64,000 bases of DNA from Chloroflexota bacterium (GTDB taxonomy: Bacteria; Chloroflexota; Dehalococcoidia; GIF9; UBA5629): assembly GCA_016875875.1 (NCBI GenBank), contig VGOP01000004.1:1-64000 (forward strand), given 5' to 3'. The notes beneath the pieces are model-generated. The model was given only the letters and a program-made list of their open reading frames with translations. It ran no database searches and was not told where the DNA came from. Of this stretch, positions 8,884 to 15,930 are shown piece after piece. The first letter of the stretch is position 1. Every line of letters begins with the position of its first letter. A program made the position numbers and the translations under genes.

Positions 8884-8934
8884 CCGACTGCCGACTGCTG
8901 ACTGCCGACTGCCGACTGTCGACTGTTGACGTCA
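8884..8934. repeat. CCGACTG tandem repeats, block 3
   Basis: At least six near-perfect CCGACTG/CTGACTG/TCGACTG heptamers in a row, in the 66-base gap between the four-helix-bundle gene start and the binding-protein stop. A short trace (TTGACTGCTGACT) also appears at 9958-9970 just upstream of the binding protein. Confidence 0.85.
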
Positions 8935-8938
8935 CGCA

Positions 8939-9934
8939 TTATCGCTTTTCCTTCAGGACTTCGTTGAGCAGCGTCTCATCGTAAAGCTGGCTTGCCGGGA
9001 TGGGTGACTTGAGCATGCTGGCGTTTATCATCACGGTCTGCATACTTTCCAGAAGAACCGGGTCGTTGCGTCCATCGGCCGAGAAACGCGGCATATTCAT
9101 TTTCTTGGCTACCTCCGGACTGAGATTTAACCGTTTCGCCAGTATATCCCGGGCTTTTTCCGGGTTCTGGTCTATCCACTTGACGGCCTGTAACTGGGCG
9201 CGCAGGTAGGCTTTGACTACCTCAGGGTTGCTGCGGCAGAAATCAGCGCTGAAGGTGACCATGCTGTTTTCAATACGCTCAAAGGGTGGCCCGCCGATGA
9301 CCCAGCCCAGTAGTTTGCCATCTTTTCGAAGAAGTGACTGTGTCAGCCACGGTTCTGGCATAAGGGCGGCAGCCACATTACCTCCAGCTACTGCCAGCCC
9401 CTGATTGGCGTAGGGGATTTCCACAAACTTGTGACCGGCAACGCCCTCAACTTGCAGACGCCCATTAACGGCTACGCTGGCTGGGCTCTTTATCAGTGGG
9501 ACAGCGATGTATTGTCCTTTCAAATCTTGCCAGCTATTGATAGAGGAGGCTGCTAAGACACCAGCCAGTGGATGCTCAGGGTCGGCGAAAGCGTTAGCAG
9601 CCACAGGCACAATCTTCCCAGGAACCAAACCCTTTTCCGCTGCTGGAAGTACCGACATACTTCCCATGAGGTTGCCGCAGTTTACGGAGCCAGCTACTAT
9701 TGCGTCGATGAGGGCACCTCCACCTGGGAATGCTTCCTCCTCGAACTGGAGGCCATTCTTAATGGCAAAGCCCTGTTCCTGCATGACAAAATAGGGCAGG
9801 GACTCGATTAAGGGAAAGAAGCCGATGCGGAGCTTGAACTGCTGCGCCGGTGACTTAGGCGTGCAGGCAACTAAAACAGCAATCGCCAACACTAGCACCA
9901 CTGATATCACCGATATACTAGCTATTCTCTTCAT
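8939..9934 (-). CDS. NMT1/THI5/SsuA-like substrate-binding lipoprotein (orphan)
   Basis: A 331-residue periplasmic-type binding protein. The signal peptide ends in the lipobox VLVAC, making C24 the lipidated residue. The mature part has the two-lobed NMT1/SsuA pattern: LRIGFFPLIESLPYFV, a GGGALIDAI hinge segment, and the QGLAVAGGNVAAALMPEPWL stretch. This family feeds ABC importers for nitrate, taurine, riboflavin or thiamine precursors. No permease or ATPase gene is adjacent. Instead it leads a signalling run, so it may present a ligand to the Cache domain of the kinase at 4727-8335; that is inference. The substrate cannot be told from sequence. Confidence 0.88.
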   Translation of the reverse strand: MKRIASISVISVVLVLAIAVLVACTPKSPAQQFKLRIGFFPLIESLPYFVMQEQGFAIKNGLQFEEEAFPGGGALIDAIVAGSVNCGNLMGSMSVLPAAEKGLVPGKIVPVAANAFADPEHPLAGVLAASSINSWQDLKGQYIAVPLIKSPASVAVNGRLQVEGVAGHKFVEIPYANQGLAVAGGNVAAALMPEPWLTQSLLRKDGKLLGWVIGGPPFERIENSMVTFSADFCRSNPEVVKAYLRAQLQAVKWIDQNPEKARDILAKRLNLSPEVAKKMNMPRFSADGRNDPVLLESMQTVMINASMLKSPIPASQLYDETLLNEVLKEKR

Positions 9935-10086
9935 CTTTCCCGCTCCTTTCTATCTTTTGACTGCTGACTACTTGAAGCACCTTGTCTTTCATAGCTGAAG
10001 GCAAGAAAACGAAGCCCGCAATAAACAACAAGGGGCACGAGACCTCTGCCCAAAATCGGCTCCACAGCTTTCTCGATGCCCCTCAT
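9931..10086 (-). CDS. Possible 51-residue leader peptide
   Basis: A short frame starts at an ATG (10084-10086) preceded by a plausible GGAGAG ribosome site, and overlaps the binding-protein start by ATGA. The peptide is basic with a hydrophobic centre (LVPLVVYCGLRFLAF) and a polar tail partly encoded by a GACTGCTGAC repeat trace. I recognise no family. It may be a coupled leader or simply a chance frame. Confidence 0.3.
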   Translation of the reverse strand: MRGIEKAVEPILGRGLVPLVVYCGLRFLAFSYERQGASSSQQSKDRKERER

Positions 10087-10161
10087 TCTCAAATCTCTCC
10101 TCAGCCCTTTATTCCAAAATGTGTGAGATAACCTAGACAAATATCATATTCGTATAATTAC

Positions 10162-10187
10162 ATAATATACCCCCCCCAGGCTGTCAA
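10162..10187 (-). promoter_or_regulatory. Possible promoter upstream of the binding-protein/kinase run
   Basis: On the minus strand, TTGACA (10182-10187) is followed by AT-rich sequence with TATTAT (10162-10167) at a short 14-base spacing, or TATGTA (10159-10164) at 17. A run of eight C/G bases (10170-10177) lies in the spacer. The -35 is perfect but the -10 choice is uncertain. Confidence 0.35.
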
Positions 10188-10327
10188 CAAATATCGAATA
10201 TTACTCTCTAATACCTGCATTCAGCACATTCAAAATGTTATCTTAGCGAGTGGCAATTTATGTAGCAAAATCAGCAAGCAGCCAACCCGTCTAGATTTTA
10301 GAGTATGAGATGAGTAGCTGCTGCAAA

Positions 10328-10378
10328 ATTGGAGTCAGTTGCCTCTTAGCAAACACGAGTTCGTAAACTGACCCCAAT
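10328..10378. repeat. 13-bp inverted repeat around a 25-base loop
   Basis: ATTGGAGTCAGTT (10328-10340) is matched by AACTGACCCCAAT (10366-10378) with a single mismatch. A GGGGTCAGTT hairpin of this kind resembles the ends of small palindromic mobile elements, but no transposase is near. Confidence 0.6.
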
Positions 10379-10470
10379 GGCCCACCCTAGGATATTCGAA
10401 CCAAATCAGGCAAAGGTAAAGGTAGCTCTAAAAGTTCTATATATTAAACAACTTGGGCTACCAAGAAGTA

Positions 10471-10494
10471 AAGGGAAGCATGAATGCTTCCCTT
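10471..10494 (-). terminator. Intrinsic-type terminator hairpin
   Basis: AAGGGAAGCAT and ATGCTTCCCTT form a perfect 11-bp stem with a two-base GA loop. It lies 27 bases beyond the stop of the 10522-10944 gene and is followed on the minus strand by the moderately T-rich TTACTTCTT. It probably ends that transcript. Confidence 0.7.
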
Positions 10495-10521
10495 CTTGTT
10501 TATGTATAGCTTGTTGACAAC

Positions 10522-10944
10522 TCATGCTTTCCGTACAGGCCATCTCCAGGCATACCAGACGATGAGGGCAGTAACTACGACTGTTGAGAGATTAAGCAGC
10601 AATTGATGAACAGATGGCTGCGCCATGTGAATAGATGGCTGTGCCAACTGCTCAAATAACAGGTGAAAGATGTTGCCAACTGTAAATATTATGCCCAGAA
10701 TGATATTTGCCCGGCGATTTGCCAAATCCTTCAAAGTCACAGAAAGGAAAGCCATAGTCAAGGGAATCAACCAGGCGAAGAATGCTGAGAATATAAACTC
10801 TCCTTCACTTATTTGTATCTTCCCGTCAGCTATTTGCTGAATAACGCCCGGTTCAAATATAGACAGCGCCATGTGCGCCGAATAAGCGACCGCCATAAAA
10901 AGCCACAGCACCGCAATCTTTATCTTCAAAGTCAGATATTCCAT
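10522..10944 (-). CDS. Four-TM membrane protein of unknown function
   Basis: A 140-residue protein with four predicted membrane helices (about 8-28, 46-66, 79-98 and 115-133). The short loop between helices 3 and 4 contains a local repeat (AQPSIHMAQPSVH). GGGGGC upstream of the ATG can serve as ribosome site. I do not recognise the family. It is monocistronic, with its own terminator downstream, and lies inside the interval bounded by the tRNA-derived direct repeats. Confidence 0.65.
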   Translation of the reverse strand: MEYLTLKIKIAVLWLFMAVAYSAHMALSIFEPGVIQQIADGKIQISEGEFIFSAFFAWLIPLTMAFLSVTLKDLANRRANIILGIIFTVGNIFHLLFEQLAQPSIHMAQPSVHQLLLNLSTVVVTALIVWYAWRWPVRKA

Positions 10945-11024
10945 GGTCTATCGCCCCCTTTCTATTCGTGACTCGAGTCTATCCTTTTCCCTAGTTCGTG
11001 TCAACCCTCCCAGCCTTCGTGCTT

Positions 11025-11043
11025 TTCAAATCCAACCCCCGCT
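11025..11043 (+). repeat. attR-like copy of the initiator tRNA 3' end
   Basis: An exact 19-base copy of 225-243 (TTCAAATCCAACCCCCGCT) in the same orientation, without the rest of the tRNA or the CCA. It bounds a 10.8-kb interval and lies 95 bases from the stop of a sensor gene that lacks its kinase half. Confidence 0.55.
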
Positions 11044-11137
11044 CTTACATAACACTGGAAGTTTTCAGACAACCTGGCTAAGGGACATCGGGCCTTGAAA
11101 CATGGGCTAGGTATGGCTGGCATGATGAGACTAAGGG

Positions 11138-12070
11138 CTAGAACTCCAGCTTTTTCCTGGCAAAGAAACGTTCGATGGCACGGTCTAGCCTCTGCCTGAC
11201 AGGCATGAGGATACCAACGACTACTCCTATTGAGACAAGATGAATATATATCGGTTGCTCACCTAGTAAGTCCCCGAGATACTTGGACAGAAGGTGCTCG
11301 GAACAGCTAAATATAAAGATGATAAGCGCCACCAATATTGAGTATATAGTTCCCTTTTTTATGATGACTGTTATATCAAGGAGCCGATGCATTATTATGG
11401 CTATGCCAATTAAGGCTGCAGCAATGTCGTTGAGAAGCATACAGGTGGGCATCAACCAAGGAATGTCGATGCCATAAAGTATGACCATTTTTGTCATAGC
11501 TAGATGGACTATTAAAAGGCTGATGAAGATATACAGTATATGGCGCTTTTTCAACGGCAATGTTTCCCGCCTGTAAGCGCGGAACAGGTACCAGAGTGCA
11601 GATATGCTAAAATAATAGAACATGGGGCCCAATATGAGGTTACCAATAAGGAGACTAGAGTCGGGCCGGTAGATGTTCCCCCAGCTATAGTTGTAAACGC
11701 CTATAATCTTGCCGCCCAGGCCAGAGACGCCAAGAATAAAGAGAATGGCAGAAACAACCCAGATAAAAATGGTACGCTTCCTTCTCGGCTGGTTGAGATA
11801 GCTACACGTAAAGTGGTAGATGACGGCAAACATAAAATTGAACGGTTGCCAGATTATATTGCCATAGATAACCAGCTCGTTAACATGGCTATTTCTTATC
11901 ATGGACAGAGCTACGCCGAGGTCCCACAGAGCACACATGAAAAGAAAACCGCTAAAAAGGTAGTGATATTTTTGCCTTCCCCGTGAAAGGACAAGAAACA
12001 GCACGAATGCGTTTAAGAGAAAGCCAATAAATGATGTAATAGCGGTGACTAAAACAGTAGTGGAAGGCAT
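11138..12070 (-). CDS. 7TM-type membrane sensor lacking a kinase domain
   Basis: A 310-residue protein with about eight hydrophobic helices and a C-terminal segment VRQRLDRAIERFFARKK. That segment is the junction usually seen just before the GAF or kinase part of 7TM sensor kinases, where it reads RxQxxIDRxFxRR. Here the frame stops immediately after it. The protein is therefore either a stand-alone membrane sensor or the surviving N-terminal half of a kinase. The nearby tRNA-derived repeat (11025-11043) would fit truncation by recombination. Confidence 0.7.
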   Translation of the reverse strand: MPSTTVLVTAITSFIGFLLNAFVLFLVLSRGRQKYHYLFSGFLFMCALWDLGVALSMIRNSHVNELVIYGNIIWQPFNFMFAVIYHFTCSYLNQPRRKRTIFIWVVSAILFILGVSGLGGKIIGVYNYSWGNIYRPDSSLLIGNLILGPMFYYFSISALWYLFRAYRRETLPLKKRHILYIFISLLIVHLAMTKMVILYGIDIPWLMPTCMLLNDIAAALIGIAIIMHRLLDITVIIKKGTIYSILVALIIFIFSCSEHLLSKYLGDLLGEQPIYIHLVSIGVVVGILMPVRQRLDRAIERFFARKKLEF

Positions 12071-12367
12071 TGGACTCTAATACCCAGATTCTACCTTCAA
12101 AACTATCGATTCCTTGAGCCTGGATCTCCTACATCAACTACCGTCTGCCATCTTAAGCCTCTAGTTGCTGAATGTCAATACTTGAGCAAAGGTTTCGGTC
12201 GGCAAAGCTGGCATTTGCAAAAGGGCGAACTTTAGCGTATAGTAGAAGTGGTGGTTTCAGTTTCGGTTATCACGTACTTAGTTAAATTAACTTAGATTTG
12301 TGCAATTTATCCAAGCTCCGGATGACCACAACTCTAGCCAACTATTTATAAGAGAGGAGGCCATCCA
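12071..12367. other. Intergenic region with a 13-base palindrome
   Basis: No gene is visible in these 297 bases between divergent genes. AGTTAAATTAACT (12281-12293) is a perfect odd-length palindrome and could be an operator for the zinc-ribbon/RRM pair. No convincing -35/-10 pair was found. Confidence 0.4.
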
Positions 12368-12580
12368 ATGAGTTTCACAGACAAGTCAATCCTCTGTCCC
12401 GATTGCGGGACTACCTTCGCCTTCACTGCTGGGGAACAAGAGTTCTATGCGTCTAAAGGCCTTACCAACGACCCTAAGCGTTGTCCTTCATGCCGACAGG
12501 CTAAGAAACAACAGCGCAGCGGTTCACAAGGGGGCTGGGATAGCTACAGCAGCAAGGCCGAACTTAGTAGGGAATACTAG
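12368..12580 (+). CDS. Small zinc-ribbon protein
   Basis: A 70-residue protein built around one treble-type zinc ribbon: C10-P-D-C13 and C39-P-S-C42, separated by 25 residues including FTAGEQEFYASKGL. The pattern is that of the 'probable zinc-ribbon' family (zf-CXXCG class). A polar Gly/Ser-rich tail follows. GAGAGGAGG seven bases before the ATG is a strong ribosome site. It precedes the RRM protein by 82 bases, so both may act on nucleic acid in the same response. Confidence 0.85.
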   Translation: MSFTDKSILCPDCGTTFAFTAGEQEFYASKGLTNDPKRCPSCRQAKKQQRSGSQGGWDSYSSKAELSREY

Positions 12581-12593
12581 TTTGGCCTTGAGG

Positions 12594-12629
12594 ACATACA
12601 TAGGCTGGGAGTACCTGGCCTATGTATGT
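12594..12629 (+). promoter_or_regulatory. Perfect 12-bp hairpin in the leader of the RRM gene
   Basis: ACATACATAGGC (12594-12605) and GCCTATGTATGT (12618-12629) pair perfectly around a 12-base loop. The hairpin sits between the zinc-ribbon stop and the RRM ribosome site (GAAGGAGG, ~12648-12655), with no T-tract. It may be an RNA stem for autoregulation, temperature response or mRNA stability. That role is inferred from its position. Confidence 0.65.
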
Positions 12630-12662
12630 TACACAGCATGTTAATAGAAGGAGGAACAAAAC

Positions 12663-13007
12663 ATGAATATCTACGTGGGTAACTTATCATACAATACAAC
12701 TGAAGAGGAATTGCGAAACGAATTTACAGCTTTTGGAGGAGTCACATCCGTAAGCATCATAAAGGACAAGTATAGCGGTCAATCTAAGGGATTTGCGTTT
12801 GTTGAAATGCCGGTATTGTCTGAAGGCCAGGCCGCAATTAAAGGCCTCCATGGGAAGATGCTAAATGACCGAGCACTCACTGTCAATGGAGCCCGTGAAC
12901 GTTCCGAAAGCAGCGGCAGTAGATCCTATGGCGGCAGCAGGGGCGGAGGGTTTGGCGGCAGCAGGAGCGGAGGGTCTGGCGGAAGAGGCAGACAGAAAAG
13001 ATACTAA
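12663..13007 (+). CDS. Single-RRM RNA-binding protein with Gly-rich tail
   Basis: A 114-residue protein with one RNA-recognition motif. RNP2 is IYVGNL (3-8) and RNP1 is KGFAFVEM (42-49), with the aromatic residues for base stacking present (Y4, F44, F46). Residues 80-114 are Gly/Ser/Arg-rich. The layout matches bacterial glycine-rich Rbp proteins, several of which are cold-induced RNA chaperones in cyanobacteria. A strong AGGAGG site lies upstream. It is probably co-expressed with the zinc-ribbon protein, and a primary-type sigma factor gene follows. Confidence 0.93.
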   Translation: MNIYVGNLSYNTTEEELRNEFTAFGGVTSVSIIKDKYSGQSKGFAFVEMPVLSEGQAAIKGLHGKMLNDRALTVNGARERSESSGSRSYGGSRGGGFGGSRSGGSGGRGRQKRY

Positions 13008-13023
13008 ACCGCCTGATCATCGT

Positions 13024-13044
13024 CTACATGCTTAAGACATGTAG
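13024..13044 (+). terminator. Short hairpin after the RRM gene
   Basis: CTACATG (13024-13030) pairs with CATGTAG (13038-13044) around CTTAAGA. The stem is weak and has no T-run, so it could be a transcript-end or a leader structure for the sigma-factor gene. Confidence 0.35.
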
Positions 13045-13151
13045 TGTTGATACTTAGCATGCAAATGACCAAAGACGCGGGGCATAGTATAGTGTCAATG
13101 GTAGTGGCAAGATAATCGTGCCAAGATGAAGCGCTTTTATTCTTTTTTAAT

Positions 13152-14687
13152 ATGAAAGACAACAGTGACATACACTCTGAAGACATCCTCGGCATGAGGC
13201 CTGAAGTCGAGTCACTTAGACCTCCCGAGAGCACTTGGTATATTTTCCACGACGAGGAGACAGAAACAGAAGAAGATATTACCGAAATTGCCCCTTCTTG
13301 GGAAGGTGAAGAATCTGCTGACCTTGAAGAAGAGTGGGGAGATAAGATAGAAAGAGGAGCCAAGTCTGTGCTTGGGCTTGAAGTAGAGCCTGAGGAGCAT
13401 ATAGTTGATGACCCAGTTCTCATGTATCTCCGCGAGATCGGCAAAGTCTCGCTTCTCACCGCAAACGATGAGAAGGTATTAGCCAGTAAATTAGAAGATG
13501 CCAAGTATCTAGAAAGGATTGAAGGTCTTCGCTTTCAGCGCCATGGTAGATATCCCCTAGCGATTAGTACGACAATCTATTTGCTTCGTCATTTACTTGC
13601 GGCTCGGCCCATAGTTGATATTCTGGTCAAGCGCTTTGAGATTGCTACGACAGATGGCCTCATCCAGACAATTCGCGATCCCAAACTGCGGGCGGCCATC
13701 GACGGAGTAATCGACCCAGAACTAGTGAAAGCTATTACCGAAGCCAATGGCAAAAGCGCCTCAGAAGTCGGGCGGAGTTTGATAGACCTTTCGATAGATA
13801 GCCGGCTTTTGCCTTCGGAATTACTGGAGAGCATAGTAGACGGAACCTCTTGGAGTCAGATGGAATCTTTAGCCGCCGAGCCCGTTAATCTTGAATTACT
13901 TTCCAAGCTTCGTGCCAAGAGCCAGCAGCTTAAAACCCATTTTAGTGAGGTTAAAAGAACGGCAAGTGAAGCAGAGAAACAGCTTATTGAAGCAAATTTG
14001 CGCCTGGTTGTGAGCGTTGCCAAGAAATATGCTGGACACGGAATACCACTTTTGGACCTTATTCAGGAAGGCAACATTGGCCTATTTCGGGCTGTGGACA
14101 AATTCCAATACAGGAAAGGTTATAAATTCAGTACTTACGCTCATTGGTGGATTAGGCAAAGTATTACCCGATCTATCGCTGATCAAGCCCGTACTATTCG
14201 TATCCCAGTGCACATGGTAGAAATCATCAATAAGCTATTCAAGACCATCCGTTGTCTAGCTCAAGAGTATGGGCGTGAACCGAGTTATGAGGAAATTGGC
14301 AGAGCGATGGACATCCCTTCAGAAAAAGTAAGGGAGGTCTTGAAATTATCTAAAATGCCGCTATCTTTAGAGGCTCCTATTGGCGAAGATGGAGATAGCG
14401 ATCTCGGCGATTTCGTTGAAGATCGATCTACCATACCGCCAGCCGAGGCTGCCTCACGAGAGCTACTTAAGGCGCAACTAAGTAAGGTGCTTTCTGAACT
14501 CAGTGACCGGGAGAGAAGGGTTTTACTGCTCAGGTTTGGTTTAGAGGATGATAGACCCCGAACTTTAGAAGAGGTGGGGAAAGAGTTTAACGTGACCCGA
14601 GAGCGAATCCGCCAGATCGAGGCTAAGGCATTACGCAAGTTGCGTCATCCCAGCCGTAGCCGGAAACTCAAAGACTACCTGGAGTAA
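13152..14687 (+). CDS. rpoD: Sigma-70 family RNA polymerase sigma factor (RpoD-like)
   Basis: A 511-residue group 1/2 sigma factor. After an acidic N terminus (about 1-85) come region 1.2 ([18 protein letters not shown]), a non-conserved insert, and region 2 ([50 protein letters not shown]). Region 3 ([14 protein letters not shown]) and region 4 ([18 protein letters not shown], then the helix-turn-helix [18 protein letters not shown]) follow. All core-binding and -10/-35 recognition elements are present. The chosen ATG has no good ribosome site; M15 is an alternative start. Housekeeping or stress-class role cannot be decided here. Confidence 0.92.
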   Translation: MKDNSDIHSEDILGMRPEVESLRPPESTWYIFHDEETETEEDITEIAPSWEGEESADLEEEWGDKIERGAKSVLGLEVEPEEHIVDDPVLMYLREIGKVSLLTANDEKVLASKLEDAKYLERIEGLRFQRHGRYPLAISTTIYLLRHLLAARPIVDILVKRFEIATTDGLIQTIRDPKLRAAIDGVIDPELVKAITEANGKSASEVGRSLIDLSIDSRLLPSELLESIVDGTSWSQMESLAAEPVNLELLSKLRAKSQQLKTHFSEVKRTASEAEKQLIEANLRLVVSVAKKYAGHGIPLLDLIQEGNIGLFRAVDKFQYRKGYKFSTYAHWWIRQSITRSIADQARTIRIPVHMVEIINKLFKTIRCLAQEYGREPSYEEIGRAMDIPSEKVREVLKLSKMPLSLEAPIGEDGDSDLGDFVEDRSTIPPAEAASRELLKAQLSKVLSELSDRERRVLLLRFGLEDDRPRTLEEVGKEFNVTRERIRQIEAKALRKLRHPSRSRKLKDYLE

Positions 14688-14804
14688 GCTCGCAGGACTT
14701 TGCGGTGCACGATTAGTGCGGAGGTAAAGTAGCATACTTTTTGAGGGATAGTTGCCTTCAATTATCTCTAACATAGGCGAGGCTATAACGAACTACAGCA
14801 CCTA

Positions 14805-15413
14805 TTATTCCCAATCTAGCTCAAAGCCACCATTTGAGGACAGCTTCGAGCAAGCATCTGCCACCGTAGGGTCGTAGAGAACGCCTTTATTTCGTACGAT
14901 TTCTCGTATTGCCCTTTCCATACCTAAGGCTGGGCGGTAAGGTCGGTGAGAAATCATGGACTCAACAACATCAGCTACACACAAAATCCTGGCTTCCAAA
15001 ATTATGTCTTCGCCAGAAATACCGTTAGGATAACCGGAGCCATCTAACCTTTCATGGTGCTGAAGTATAGTTTCAGCTACTGGCCAGGGGAAATCCAGAT
15101 TTTTCAGTACCTCGTAAGCCACCTGAGGATGAGTCTTGATGATGTTCAATTCCTCAGCGCTTAACTTGCCCGGCTTGCTGAGAATATCCCCGGGCACAGC
15201 TATTTTCCCGATATCATGGACTACACCTATTATGTGAATGCCATAAACTTGCTTGGCGGGAAGGCCCATCTTTCTGGCAATAGCACAGGCAAGCTGAGCT
15301 ACCCTGCGCTGGTGACCAGCAGTATAAGGGTCCCTCTTCTCATACAAAGTAGCTATAGCCTCGACCGTTCCGTTAAGCACCTTCAGCAGACTTTCAAGGT
15401 TTTGTTCTATCAA
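14805..15413 (-). CDS. HD-GYP domain phosphodiesterase (stand-alone)
   Basis: A 202-residue protein made almost only of an HD-GYP domain: H66-D67 in VVHDIGK, H95, H119-H120, and ERLDGSGYP at 121-129. Members hydrolyse cyclic di-GMP or related nucleotides with a bi- or trinuclear metal site. No receiver or sensor domain is attached, which is unusual. The frame has no ATG at the right place; a TTG (15411-15413) preceded by GAAGAGG eight bases upstream is the best start. Confidence 0.85.
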   Translation of the reverse strand: MIEQNLESLLKVLNGTVEAIATLYEKRDPYTAGHQRRVAQLACAIARKMGLPAKQVYGIHIIGVVHDIGKIAVPGDILSKPGKLSAEELNIIKTHPQVAYEVLKNLDFPWPVAETILQHHERLDGSGYPNGISGEDIILEARILCVADVVESMISHRPYRPALGMERAIREIVRNKGVLYDPTVADACSKLSSNGGFELDWE

Positions 15414-15594
15414 GATTTGTGCCTCTTCGAAGCCACATCTCGAAATGAGGTAAGAAGCGACTTCGAGTCATATCGTCAGAAATGGACGGAATATAGGCTT
15501 GTCGTCGACAGGCTCGGGGCATGCGAAAATTTACACTCCTAATATAATAAACGATAGGAACAGGCAAAAAGTTTATCCGCTTAAGGGTTACGGC

Positions 15595-15930
15595 TCAACT
15601 GTCCAATATTTCGCTAAGCTTTTGCTCTACAGTTGACGGAAGATTGGCTTCAGACACAGCTCGCCCATCTAAAGACTCACCAGCTACTACCAGGCTTTGC
15701 TTCGCCTTGGCTCTAATCTCTTCTTTGTTGCCACAGGCACGTGGACAGCCACACAGAATTACCACTACATCAATATCATCTTCAGATAGAGGCACAAGCT
15801 GAAAATATCTTTGCTCCACGACCACCTTGGCTAGATGACGGGCTATCTTGGTCAAATCCACATGAGGATTACAGGAGCCACAATACTTCAGCGCTACCTT
15901 AACTTTGCGACTATCCTTTGACACTTCCAC
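15595..15930 (-). CDS. Small Cys-rich protein coupled to AbfD
   Basis: A 111-residue soluble protein with two conserved-looking cysteine patches: KYCGSCNPHVDL near the N terminus and ILCGCPRACGNKEE in the middle. CGSCNP and CGCPRAC resemble sites that hold an iron-sulfur cluster or a metal, but I cannot assign a family or function. Its start lies at the stop of the dehydratase gene, so the two are translationally coupled. A role in maturation or electron supply for that enzyme is possible. Confidence 0.65.
   Translation of the reverse strand: MEVSKDSRKVKVALKYCGSCNPHVDLTKIARHLAKVVVEQRYFQLVPLSEDDIDVVVILCGCPRACGNKEEIRAKAKQSLVVAGESLDGRAVSEANLPSTVEQKLSEILDS

Larger units (their letters stand above)
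10141..10521. other. Non-coding gap with an inverted repeat and a terminator
   Basis: This 380-base stretch has no credible gene. It holds the possible promoter above, an inverted repeat at 10328-10378, and an intrinsic terminator at 10471-10494. It is more AT-rich than its surroundings by eye. Confidence 0.6.

Noticed and set aside
8364-8934. The GACTGYYGACTG tracts as a CRISPR array
   Set aside because: Units are 7 bases long and contiguous with no spacers, and no cas gene is near.
14688-14804. Terminator between the sigma factor and HD-GYP genes
   Set aside because: I found no stable stem with a T-run in either direction.
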